NCBI GenBank assembly: GCA_902788275.1
Contig: CADAJV010000024.1
Coordinates: forward strand, 1 to 45,284
Length of the DNA: 45,284 nucleotides
Reading direction: 5' to 3'
Origin: an uncultured Bacteroidales bacterium
GTDB lineage: Bacteria; Bacteroidota; Bacteroidia; Bacteroidales; Bacteroidaceae
In this document: positions 1 to 6,697 of the stretch, piece after piece
Layout: each line of letters starts with the position of its first letter
How positions within the stretch are numbered: position 1 is the stretch's first letter
Program-made: the position numbers and the translations under genes
Notes under the pieces: model-generated
The model's input: only the letters and a program-made list of their open reading frames with translations
Database searches by the model: none
Told to the model about the DNA's origin: nothing

Positions 1-87
1 TTTCGTCGGTGGTCGCGCCGTCTTGAAAGAGGCTGGGCCTCTTTAGGCGCGGGCCGACATTAAGAAATCTGAGAGCCTTGGCGGCAA
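1..87 (+). repeat. Dispersed covarying hairpin element, copy A (5' end cut by window)
   Basis: Outer stem TTTC (1-4) pairs with GAAA (64-67). Inner stem GTCGG (5-9) pairs with CCGAC (54-58). A 5-nt bulge ATTAA lies at 59-63, and a tail resembling TGAGAGCGAAGCGGCAA runs to 87. The loop holds its own hairpin, AAAGAGGC/GCCTCTTT. Related copies lie at 8970-9012, 21181-21242, 23327-23391 and 45161-45221. The 3' end overlaps the first unit of the 21-bp array. Confidence 0.6.
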
Positions 88-212
88 ATCTAAGAGCCTC
101 GAAACCAAATCTAAGAGCCTTGAAAATGACAGCTCGAGGCTCTTAGATTTTTTTTCCACGGAGTTAGTTTATTTTTCCACGGAGATAAAACTTTTTTCAA
201 GGGGATTAGATT
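65..212 (+). repeat. 21-bp phased repeat array 1 with central strand flip
   Basis: TCTRA cores start at 68, 89 and 110. The reverse-complement cores (TTAGA, TTAGT, ATAAA, TTAGA) start at 143, 164, 185 and 206. Both halves have an exact 21-bp period, and the flip spans 33 bp. The centre (107-149) forms a long hairpin followed by a T-run, so it could also end transcription on the plus strand. The array is nearly the reverse complement of the one at 22867-23010. The rest of 213-429 is AT-rich, and I see no gene in it. Confidence 0.75.
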
Positions 213-429
213 AAACTCTGGCAATGATCACGCAAAAGACTCGGAACAAAAGTCTTATGTCTGTTCTAATCAACGCTGCTATGCAATAAACATACAACTA
301 ACGCAGTCAGAATTGGTTGCATTATAAGTAATCTGTGCCAACATCTATATTATTACCGTTAATTTTAAATAATCTTGTCTGCATACAAAAAATCTCAAAC
401 CTAGAACCTCTAATCTCAAATATATTTAC

Positions 430-437
430 TACCTTTG
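430..437 (+). promoter_or_regulatory. Promoter -7 element for tRNA-Thr/trpS
   Basis: TACCTTTG matches the Bacteroidota -7 consensus TAnnTTTG and lies 11 nt before the tRNA. No good -33 TTTG is visible at the usual spacing. Confidence 0.6.
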
Positions 438-448
438 CAGCCGCTATC

Positions 449-521
<73 letters not shown>

Positions 522-535
522 CAACAAGTACAGCA

Positions 536-1534
536 ATGGAAAAAGTAGTATCAGGCATTCGCCCCACGGGCAACCTCCACCTCGGCAACTATTTCGGAGC
601 CGTCAAGTCGTTCGTCAAAATGCAGGACGACTATGACTGCATGTTCTTCATAGCCGACTGGCACTCCCTCACCACCCAGCCTAAGCCCGAAGATATCCGC
701 CGCAGCGTCAAGACCATCCTGGCCGAATACCTCGCCTGTGGCATAGACCCAGAGAAAGCCGTTATCTACATCCAGAGCGATGTGCGCGAGACCCTGGAGC
801 TATACCTCTACCTCAACATGAACGCCTACCTTGGCGAGTTGGGCCGTGTCACCACCTTCAAGGAGAAGGCACGCAAGCAGCCCAACAATGTCAACGCAGG
901 CCTCTTCACCTACCCCACACTCATGGCCGCCGACATCCTTCAGCACAAGGCCGTAAAGGTGCCCGTAGGCAAAGACCAGCAGCAGAACATGGAGATGGCG
1001 CGCAAGTGTGCCCGCCGCTTCAATAATATATATGGTGTCGAGTACTTCCCCGAGCCCCAGGACTTCACCTACTCCGACAAGGCCGTCAAGATACCAGGCC
1101 TCGACGGCAGCGGCAAGATGGGCAAGAGCGATGGCAACTGTATCTACCTCTGCGACGATGATGCCACCATCACCAAGAAAGTAAAGAAAGCCCTCACCGT
1201 CAGCGGCCCCACCGAGCCATGCTCTGAGAAGCCCGAATGCATACAGAATCTCTTCACCTTCCTTGAGATATGCTCCTCACCCGAGGTGAACGCATATTTC
1301 CAGGAGCAGTGGGACACCTGCGCCATCCGCTTCGGCGATCTCAAAAAGCAGTTAGCCGAGGACCTCTGCCGCATCATAGCCCCCATACGCGAACGCATCT
1401 GCCAGTTCCAGTCCGACGATGCCCTCCTTGAGCGCATAGCCTGCGAAGGAGCAGAGCGCGCCCGCGCCTCAGCAGCCCAAACCCTGCGCGAAGTCCGTGA
1501 AATAGTAGGTTTTACCCCCGAGCAGAGAAACTAA
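536..1534 (+). CDS. trpS: Tryptophan--tRNA ligase
   Basis: Class I aminoacyl-tRNA synthetase that charges tRNA-Trp in the cytosol. The HIGH-type signature is PTGNLHLGNYFGA near the N-terminus (residues 10-22). The KMSKS-type loop is GKMGKSDGN (about residue 193). The sequence between them fits the TrpRS fold. At 332 residues it has the usual length for bacterial TrpRS, so it is intact. ATG 536 is the only start that leaves the HIGH motif in its normal position and does not overlap the tRNA. It is bracketed by tRNA-Thr and tRNA-Leu, so the region forms a small translation cluster. No leader or T-box is visible in the 14-nt gap after tRNA-Thr, so its expression probably follows the tRNA promoter. 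Confidence 0.97.
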   Translation: MEKVVSGIRPTGNLHLGNYFGAVKSFVKMQDDYDCMFFIADWHSLTTQPKPEDIRRSVKTILAEYLACGIDPEKAVIYIQSDVRETLELYLYLNMNAYLGELGRVTTFKEKARKQPNNVNAGLFTYPTLMAADILQHKAVKVPVGKDQQQNMEMARKCARRFNNIYGVEYFPEPQDFTYSDKAVKIPGLDGSGKMGKSDGNCIYLCDDDATITKKVKKALTVSGPTEPCSEKPECIQNLFTFLEICSSPEVNAYFQEQWDTCAIRFGDLKKQLAEDLCRIIAPIRERICQFQSDDALLERIACEGAERARASAAQTLREVREIVGFTPEQRN

Positions 1535-1597
1535 CTACTTTTTAATTTAACTCTAAACCCGTAAACACATAACCCGTAAACCATAGACACTCACCCT

Positions 1598-1679
1598 GCG
1601 CTTGTGGCGAAATTGGTAGACGCGCCAGACTTAGGATCTGGTGACTCCGGTCGTGTAGGTTCGAGTCCTATCAGGCGCA
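1598..1679 (+). tRNA. tRNA-Leu (anticodon TAG)
   Basis: Class II tRNA with a long variable arm. The acceptor is GCGCTTG (1598-1604) with CAGGCGC (1672-1678), and the discriminator is A1679. The anticodon stem is CCAGA/TCTGG around CTTAGGA, giving anticodon TAG at 1632-1634. The T-loop is TTCGAGT. CCA is not encoded. Confidence 0.95.
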
Positions 1680-1704
1680 CACAACACACATAAACAACAA
1701 CAAG

Positions 1705-1744
1705 AAGAGACAACCTACAAAAGGATTGTCTCTTTCTCTTTTCT
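1705..1744 (+). terminator. Terminator after tRNA-Leu
   Basis: AAGAGACAA (1705-1713) pairs with TTGTCTCTT (1726-1734), and the stem is followed by a pyrimidine/T-rich tail (TCTCTTTTCTC). It separates the tRNA from the flavoprotein gene. Confidence 0.7.
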
Positions 1745-1761
1745 CATCAAAACAATAAGCA

Positions 1762-2358
1762 ATGAAGACAAAGACCATCCTGGCCGCACTCTTGGCCGCG
1801 ACAATCATGATCAGCACACACACCATGGCACAGACCACCACCCCCGAACAAAACGGCTTCACCGCCTTCAGCGTAGAGAGCGACTTCACCGCCAACGGCT
1901 TCAGTTGGTTTCACACTCCCCTGCTCCTGGCCGCCGGCGATCAGGTCAGCAGCAACGCCATGACCATCGGCTGGGGCAACATCGGCACCCTCTGGCGCAA
2001 GACAGCCCTCACCGTCTATGTAGCCAAGCAGCGCTACACGCGTCGCTTTATGGACAAGTCCGACTATTTCACCGTCATGGCTTTCGGCGAAGATGCCGAC
2101 CGCATCCTGAGCTATATGGGCACCAAGAGCGGCCGCGACGGCGACAAGGCCAAAGCCCTCGGCCTGCATACCGCCTACACAGCCAACGGCACCCCCTACT
2201 ACACCGAGGCCACCATGGTCATAGAGTGCAAAACCATGTACGCCGCACCCTTTGACCCCAAGGGCTACAAAGAAGTCCCCGCCAAGCTCTACAGCAACTT
2301 CCCCGCAGGAGTCCACACCATGTATATAGGCGAAGTCGTCAATGCCTGGAAACGGTAA
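1762..2358 (+). CDS. Flavin reductase-like (FMN-binding split barrel) protein with signal peptide
   Basis: The protein has 198 residues. Residues 1-23 form a typical signal peptide, MKTKTILAALLAATIMISTH followed by TMAQ, with likely cleavage after Ala-22 or Gln-23. The rest resembles the flavin reductase-like FMN-binding split barrel: an early strand with FTANGFSWFHTPLLLAAG, the conserved NAMTIGWGNIG segment, and a late YIGEVVNAW strand. The family binds FMN and usually acts in the cytosol, so an exported member is unusual. The substrate cannot be told from sequence. It stands alone behind the tRNA-Leu terminator and converges on a second, non-exported family member at 2470-3033, with a strong hairpin between them. 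ATG 1762 is chosen because it opens the signal peptide. Confidence 0.8.
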   Translation: MKTKTILAALLAATIMISTHTMAQTTTPEQNGFTAFSVESDFTANGFSWFHTPLLLAAGDQVSSNAMTIGWGNIGTLWRKTALTVYVAKQRYTRRFMDKSDYFTVMAFGEDADRILSYMGTKSGRDGDKAKALGLHTAYTANGTPYYTEATMVIECKTMYAAPFDPKGYKEVPAKLYSNFPAGVHTMYIGEVVNAWKR

Positions 2359-2403
2359 ACATTTCATCAGGAACAATACATAGAGACAATATGCCTTTAC
2401 CCG

Positions 2404-2442
2404 GCAATCAGGGGCACTCCGTCATGGAGCGCCCCTGATTGC
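2404..2442. terminator. Bidirectional terminator between convergent flavoprotein genes
   Basis: A perfect 12-bp stem GCAATCAGGGGC/GCCCCTGATTGC is extended inward by CTCC/GGAG around loop GTCAT. There is no strong T-run on either side, but the position between two convergent genes supports the call. Confidence 0.7.
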
Positions 2443-2469
2443 ACATTGTAGCCTATGGCCTGTTTAGCC

Positions 2470-3033
2470 TCATTTCAGCTGCTTGCCGTCAGCAAAAGCC
2501 TTGCCGACAGCCTTGCCCAGCTGGATGTATGCGTGATGAACAGGATCGTAGGTAATCAGGTTCATCTTCTCCACGTCAGGCTTGCCATCTTCGGCCAGAT
2601 ATTTCTCGTCGCATAGGATGTTTACAATCTCCCCAACCAGATTATAGCCGCCGTCCGCCTCGTCAATCTTCTGTTTAACGCGGCATTCCAACGTCATGGG
2701 AAAGTCGGTGAACACGGGAGCCTTAACGTTGGGTGCCTGCTCCACAGTCCATCCCGTCTTTTCCATCTTATCTGGCGTATTCCTTCCGCTCACGATGCCC
2801 ACATAGTCAGACGCCACCATCGTCTCTGCCGTAGCAAACGTAACGGTAAAGTCATCATTGTCCTTAAGGTTGTCAGTCGTAGCATGAGAGCCTAGGGAAA
2901 TCATTATCTCATGCATATCCCACTGCCCGCCCCATGCGGCGTTCATTGCATTGGGTTTACCGTCTTTGTTGTAAGTGCCGATAATAAGAACCGGCTGTGG
3001 AAGAATCCACGCATTTGATTTGAAACTTTTCAT
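2470..3033 (-). CDS. Flavin reductase family protein
   Basis: A cytosolic protein of 187 residues with no signal peptide. It has the flavin-reductase-like FMN-binding split-barrel pattern: PQPVLIIGTYNKDGKPNAMN at residues 13-32, AAWGGQWDMHEIMISLG, then an ETMVASDYVGIVSGRNTPDK loop and a C-terminal HHAYIQLGKAVGKAF segment. Such proteins reduce or carry flavin with NAD(P)H; the partner is unknown. The length matches the family. The start ATG 3033 sits 38 nt after the end of a broken minus-strand gene (3072-3309), so it may be the last gene of a decayed transcription unit that begins at the lipoprotein near 3772. It is a distant paralogue of the exported protein at 1762. Confidence 0.88.
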   Translation of the reverse strand: MKSFKSNAWILPQPVLIIGTYNKDGKPNAMNAAWGGQWDMHEIMISLGSHATTDNLKDNDDFTVTFATAETMVASDYVGIVSGRNTPDKMEKTGWTVEQAPNVKAPVFTDFPMTLECRVKQKIDEADGGYNLVGEIVNILCDEKYLAEDGKPDVEKMNLITYDPVHHAYIQLGKAVGKAFADGKQLK

Positions 3034-3071
3034 AGTGTTGATGATTATATTCAGTTATTCTTTTAGCTCAG

Positions 3072-3309
3072 TCAGTCGTTCTCCAAATCCTTCTCCATCC
3101 GAGGTATGGATGTCAATATCTTCTGAAGGAGTCCATCTTCTGAGAGCTGATCTAACATTTCCTGCGTTGTACCATATCCCACAACCCTTTCGCAGCCATA
3201 AGGTCGAGGATAATTAACAACGGCAAGCTCCAAGAAGCGTTCTGTTCCATCCAAGGTAGATGTCACACTCTAAGTCTGGATTTTTTTCGTAGAGCTTCAC
3301 CTGCTTCAT
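3072..3309 (-). pseudogene. Frameshifted remnant of an unrecognised small gene
   Basis: An ATG at 3309 opens MKQVKLYEKNPDLECDIYL and then runs into a stop. One base later, the other frame continues as DGTERFLELAVVNYPRPYGC and stays open to a TGA at 3072. Joining the two frames by removing one G near 3254 would give a continuous protein of about 78 residues. The reading frame otherwise looks protein-like and stays open for 64 codons. I do not recognise the family. It could be a real frameshift or a sequencing error in a G-rich spot. It lies between two other minus-strand genes. Confidence 0.45.
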
Positions 3310-3322
3310 TTTCTATTGATTG

Positions 3323-3394
3323 TCATCGCTGCCGTAAAAAGGCGAGGGAAAGTATGGCAGCATACATCACAAAGATGTTTTTCCATATATTCAT
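3323..3394 (-). pseudogene. Orphan lipoprotein-leader duplicate
   Basis: ATG 3394 to TGA 3323 encodes MNIWKNIFVMYAAILSLAFL followed by RQR. At DNA level it closely matches the leader of the adjacent lipoprotein (MKIWRIIFVMCAAMLSLASC at 3772-3713). The lipobox Cys is lost and a stop follows almost at once. I read it as the decayed 5' end of a tandem duplicate of the lipoprotein gene. Confidence 0.55.
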
Positions 3395-3415
3395 TATTTC
3401 ATTTAAGCCAATCTG

Positions 3416-3772
3416 TTACCTAATCCCATATACTTTGTGATATACAGTTTCATCTTTAGATTTCACTTCATAGACATATCGTCCTTCGAATTTTAAAGAC
3501 GACATCTGAATAGCACCTTCTGCCTGTTCGCAAGATTGGAGTATTAACTCTTTTGAGGTTCCCGGGGCAAACGATTGTGAATTAAATTTGATTCCATTCA
3601 TCTTGTAGGCATCAGAATAGGCTAATTCAATAGCCTCAATTTCGGAATTATTACCGTTAATAGCTGATGTTAGCCCAAAAGTGTAAATAGGTTCACTTTC
3701 ATCGTCGCTGCTGCAAGAGGCGAGGGAGAGCATGGCAGCACACATAACAAAGATGATTCTCCAGATTTTCAT
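3416..3772 (-). CDS. Small hypothetical lipoprotein
   Basis: About 118 residues. The N-terminus is a signal peptide II, MKIWRIIFVMCAAMLSLASC, followed by SSDDESEP. The Cys at residue 20 is the lipidation site, and the acidic residues after it fit a Bacteroidota lipoprotein export signal. The mature part (about 98 residues) has no family I recognise; it looks like one small beta-rich domain ending in ETVYHKVYGIR. The frame is open up to 3862, but the Met at 3772 gives the best signal peptide and is the residue matched by the duplicated leader at 3394. The Met at 3781 is an alternative. A possible promoter reads TTACTTTG on the minus strand at 3903-3910. Confidence 0.7.
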   Translation of the reverse strand: MKIWRIIFVMCAAMLSLASCSSDDESEPIYTFGLTSAINGNNSEIEAIELAYSDAYKMNGIKFNSQSFAPGTSKELILQSCEQAEGAIQMSSLKFEGRYVYEVKSKDETVYHKVYGIR

Positions 3773-4397
3773 TGTCTTCATTTCTATCATTTCTTTTTTT
3801 GTTGTAACATTTCTACTGTTCATTTTTCTAATCAATCCTTCCATGTGTTGATTTGATTTCAAACATTTGGGATGTTATGCAGTTCGCAAGCATTAACTGT
3901 GCCAAAGTAACGAAACAGCTCTATTTTCAAAAAATGTCGGCACATAGACAAAAGACGAAATAAAAAACCTGTTTTAGCTGAAGAACGGAAGAAAAACTTG
4001 AGAACAGAAAACTTGGAGTCTTAATTCCGCTATTTCAAATCTAAGAACATCCGTTGTTTTGTCGTAATAACTCTTTTCATGACCTCGCGTGTGTTGTTGT
4101 GTTGTTGTTGTTGACATAGGAGTAGATTTATCTACGACTATGTCCCCTTCTTTTATTTTCTTTTGATTACTTTTCTTTGTTTTTCTTGTTCCGATTTTCG
4201 GCAATTATTATAGTCATGCCGTACAATTTGAACACCATCGTTGCAATATATTTTTTCCAGTTATATATTTTTCTTTTACTTACTCCGTGTAGTTCGACGA
4301 CTTTACATCATACAGACAAACGTTTCGATTAAACCATAGACAGAAAGCTTGCTTTATGTTATGGCGGAGAAACGTCTGTTGATGAAATTAAACGAAA

Positions 4398-4566
4398 GAA
4401 AATCTAACGGCGACCTTAGAAAATCTAACGGCGACCTTAGATTTTTTAATGCAGACTTTAAAAAAAATAATCGCGAGAAGCCGTCTGGCCCGACGCGATT
4501 AGTTTGCGGCTCAGCGCGATTAGTTTACGGCTCTACACGATTAGTTTTCGTTCCTTCGCAATTTAA
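4398..4566 (+). repeat. 21-bp phased repeat array 2 with central strand flip
   Basis: The 21-mer GAAAATCTAACGGCGACCTT plus A is present twice exactly (4398-4418, 4419-4439), with a degenerate third core TTTAA at 4445. In the second half, ATTAGT cores (TTAGT starting at 4499, 4520 and 4541) and TTTAA at 4562 follow, again exactly 21 bp apart, with GCGATTAGTTTGCGGCTC-type units. It has the same architecture as arrays 1 and 3, but the 15-bp spacers have a different sequence. Confidence 0.75.
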
Positions 4567-4930
4567 TGGCGGAAGGCTCGCAGTTAAGTGGCAGCGGCGG
4601 CTGCTAAGGCAAGAAATGAGGTTTAAAATACGAATTAAACGTCTGACATTATCACGCCTGCAAATCAGATGATTACCAGTCAGCGATATACAATTTGCAC
4701 GTTGTCGGCACAAAAGAAGGACGCCTGCGTTAACAGCTGCTGATCAGCACGTTACGGCATCCGCCTGGCATCACGACAGGGTATAAGAAACGAGATTGGT
4801 TTCATATTGCAACAATTTTGAAAAAATTTTTTCGAGCATATCTCGCTAATAACAAAAGACTTAAATTGGCGACACTAAATTTGTGCGAAAAATTCCCGAA
4901 AAAAGTCTTGGGCATTTGAAGGGAATGGGG

Positions 4931-4938
4931 TAACTTCG
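4931..4938 (+). promoter_or_regulatory. Promoter -7 element for HU/SPOR gene
   Basis: TAACTTCG lies 18 nt before ATG 4956, with TCTTG 20 nt upstream as a possible -33. The GTG at 4941 would sit only 2 nt behind this element, which argues for the ATG start. Confidence 0.5.
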
Positions 4939-4955
4939 CAGTGCAAAATCAAACT

Positions 4956-5993
4956 ATGTTAAGGATAGTATCACATATTGAAAACCTGCTGCTCAACCAC
5001 GACTGCGTGATTGTGCCGGGCATCGGCGGTTTCGTTACCCACTTTGAGGAGGCTTCCTTCTCGGAGGATGGCAACGAGATTTATCCGCCATACTGCTCGG
5101 TGAGCTTCAATGCCCATCTCTCTGACAAGGAGGATAAGTATGGCATGCTGGCGCAGTCGTATATGACGGCCTACGATATCAACTATCCTAAAGCCCTGTC
5201 GCTGGTGAGAGAGGACGTGGCTGACATGCTTGAGCAGCTGCGCAAGAATATGGAGCTGAAAATCGGCACCATCGGCACCCTGCAGTTCACGCTCAACTAC
5301 ACGCTGCTGTTTACCCCTTCTGACGAGTGCGGCATCTTTGCCAAGGAACTCTACGGACTAGTGCAGGCGGGGATAGCACAAAAGTGCGACAGTGCGAAAG
5401 TACGAAAGAGTGAGAGTGTGACCGAAACGGCCTCAGGTCTCAGACCCCAAATCTCAACTACCAAGCCTCAAACATCAAGCCTCCAAGCCTCCAAGCCTAT
5501 CATTGAGCGCGACATTGACGGCACTCACTATATCATAAGGGTAAGCAGGAGCGCCGTGCGCTATGCACTGACAACGGTGGCCGCCGCACTGCTATACTTC
5601 GTGTTTACCATAGCACCGTCGGTATCTCCCGTAATGGAGAGCAATGTGCAGCAGGCGGGTATAGCACATAAGTTCAAAAGTGCGAAAGTACGAAAGTGTG
5701 AGAGCGTGACCGAACCGGCCTCAAATATCAAACATCAAACATCGAACCTTAAGCCACAACCCTCCTACACCTTGGTGCTTGCCAGCGCGGTGAGCCAGAA
5801 GGGCGCACAGCGCCTGGTGGATGAGCTGAAGGCGGACGGCTTTGCCGGTGCCAAAGTGATAGACGACAACGGTATGACCAGAGTGATCTTCTCCGCCTAC
5901 CCCACAGAGGATGACGCCTACCGCGCTGCCAGGACACTGCGCCAACAGCACGAGGACTTCCACTCAGCATGGGTGATGGAGTTGGAGCCATAA
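4956..5993 (+). CDS. HU (CCDC81-like) and SPOR domain membrane protein
   Basis: About 345 residues. Residues 1-125 resemble the prokaryotic CCDC81-type HU domains that precede SPOR domains in Bacteroidota (LLLNHDCVIVPGIGGFVTHF, then MELKIGTIGTLQF). A single membrane helix lies near residues 197-223 (RYALTTVAAALLYFVFTIAP). The last ~80 residues (from YTLVLASAVSQKGAQRLVDE) are a SPOR domain, which binds denuded peptidoglycan at division sites. The likely role is in the cell envelope at the septum; the HU-like part is predicted to be cytoplasmic. Two linkers, about residues 136-185 and 233-268, are encoded by near-copies of one repetitive DNA segment (5365-5510, 5655-5758) containing GATAGCACA and GTGCGAAAGTACGAAAG. 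They look like intergenic repeats taken into the frame. Confidence 0.88.
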   Translation: MLRIVSHIENLLLNHDCVIVPGIGGFVTHFEEASFSEDGNEIYPPYCSVSFNAHLSDKEDKYGMLAQSYMTAYDINYPKALSLVREDVADMLEQLRKNMELKIGTIGTLQFTLNYTLLFTPSDECGIFAKELYGLVQAGIAQKCDSAKVRKSESVTETASGLRPQISTTKPQTSSLQASKPIIERDIDGTHYIIRVSRSAVRYALTTVAAALLYFVFTIAPSVSPVMESNVQQAGIAHKFKSAKVRKCESVTEPASNIKHQTSNLKPQPSYTLVLASAVSQKGAQRLVDELKADGFAGAKVIDDNGMTRVIFSAYPTEDDAYRAARTLRQQHEDFHSAWVMELEP

Positions 5994-6097
5994 CAAGACG
6001 AGAAGTAAATAAGAAGTTAACAAGAAGTTAACGGGACGATTGCTTTTCTGCTTAGTAATGGCGATGTCCCGTTAATTTTTTTAGATATATACAACCG

Positions 6098-6613
6098 ATG
6101 AAACGACTCTCCTGCCCACGATGCGGCCACTACCTTACCTTCAATGAAGCCGACTATCCCGCCGGCCGTGTGCTAGTGTTTGTATGCCCCGCATGCCAGA
6201 AACAATTTAAGGTGAAGCTGGGCGTCAAGGCAGACAAGGAGAAGCCCGCCCTGGGCAAACTGATTGTGCTTGAGAACAGCTTTCACGAAAGGCAGGAACT
6301 GCCTCTGACTATGGGAGATAACGTGATTGGAAGATACGTGAAGGGCACCGCCGCCAACCGTCCTATCATGACCAGCGACCCCAGCATCGACACCACCCAC
6401 TGCATAGTCACTGTAAAACAGAACAAGAAGGGCAAGGTGCAGTTCATACTGAGGGATGCTCCCAGCCTGACAGGTACATTCTATCAAGGCGAAATCCTTA
6501 AGGACCAAGACCGCATATTCCTGGAGAACGAGGCGGTGATAAACATTGGCGGCACAACATTGATTTTTAATCAAGACCCCATCCAATCCCCCCAGGGGGA
6601 AGACATACCCTGA
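6098..6613 (+). CDS. Zinc-ribbon FHA domain protein
   Basis: 171 residues. Residues 1-35 form a zinc ribbon with CPRC and CPAC pairs. Residues 50-160 are an FHA domain (GDNVIGRYVKG, then DPSIDTTHCIVTV and a late INIGGTTLIF strand), a phosphothreonine-binding fold. It probably reads a phosphorylated partner, but no Ser/Thr kinase is nearby. Its conserved Arg is in VIGRY; the usual SxxH is replaced by DTTH. The C-terminal QSPQGEDIP is encoded by a GC-rich repeat (CCCCCCAGGGGG) that continues into the gap and looks like recent junk extension. It lies between the HU/SPOR gene and relA on the same strand. Confidence 0.85.
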   Translation: MKRLSCPRCGHYLTFNEADYPAGRVLVFVCPACQKQFKVKLGVKADKEKPALGKLIVLENSFHERQELPLTMGDNVIGRYVKGTAANRPIMTSDPSIDTTHCIVTVKQNKKGKVQFILRDAPSLTGTFYQGEILKDQDRIFLENEAVINIGGTTLIFNQDPIQSPQGEDIP

Positions 6614-6697
6614 TGCCAGGGTCCTCCCCTAGGAGAGTTAGAGAGGTCTCATAACTTCCATCGCGAAGCAATTTAAATCCTAAATATTAAACAAGCA

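Larger units (their letters stand above)
3773..4955. other. Long gap without a supported gene
   Basis: About 1.2 kb. It contains A/T-rich sequence at 3860-4380, a 21-bp phased repeat array at 4398-4566, and AT-rich sequence leading to the promoter near 4931. Open frames at 3974-4204 (minus) and 4349-4672 (plus) have low-complexity translations, and the second simply reads through the repeats. I do not call them genes. Confidence 0.6.

Noticed and set aside
65..212. CRISPR array
   Set aside because: The unit is 21 bp with a 6-bp core and similar spacers, the orientation flips in the middle, and there are no cas genes. It is not a repeat-spacer pattern of CRISPR size.
1..448. A gene or riboswitch in the first 450 nt
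   Set aside because: Only repeats, one hairpin and AT-rich sequence are visible; no ORF or known aptamer pattern.
3974..4204. 76-codon minus-strand ORF
   Set aside because: Low-complexity Lys/Thr-rich start and no recognisable family; AT-rich gap.
4349..4672. 107-codon plus-strand ORF
   Set aside because: It reads through the 21-bp array (RKSNGDL and STRLV repeats), with no domain and no upstream promoter.
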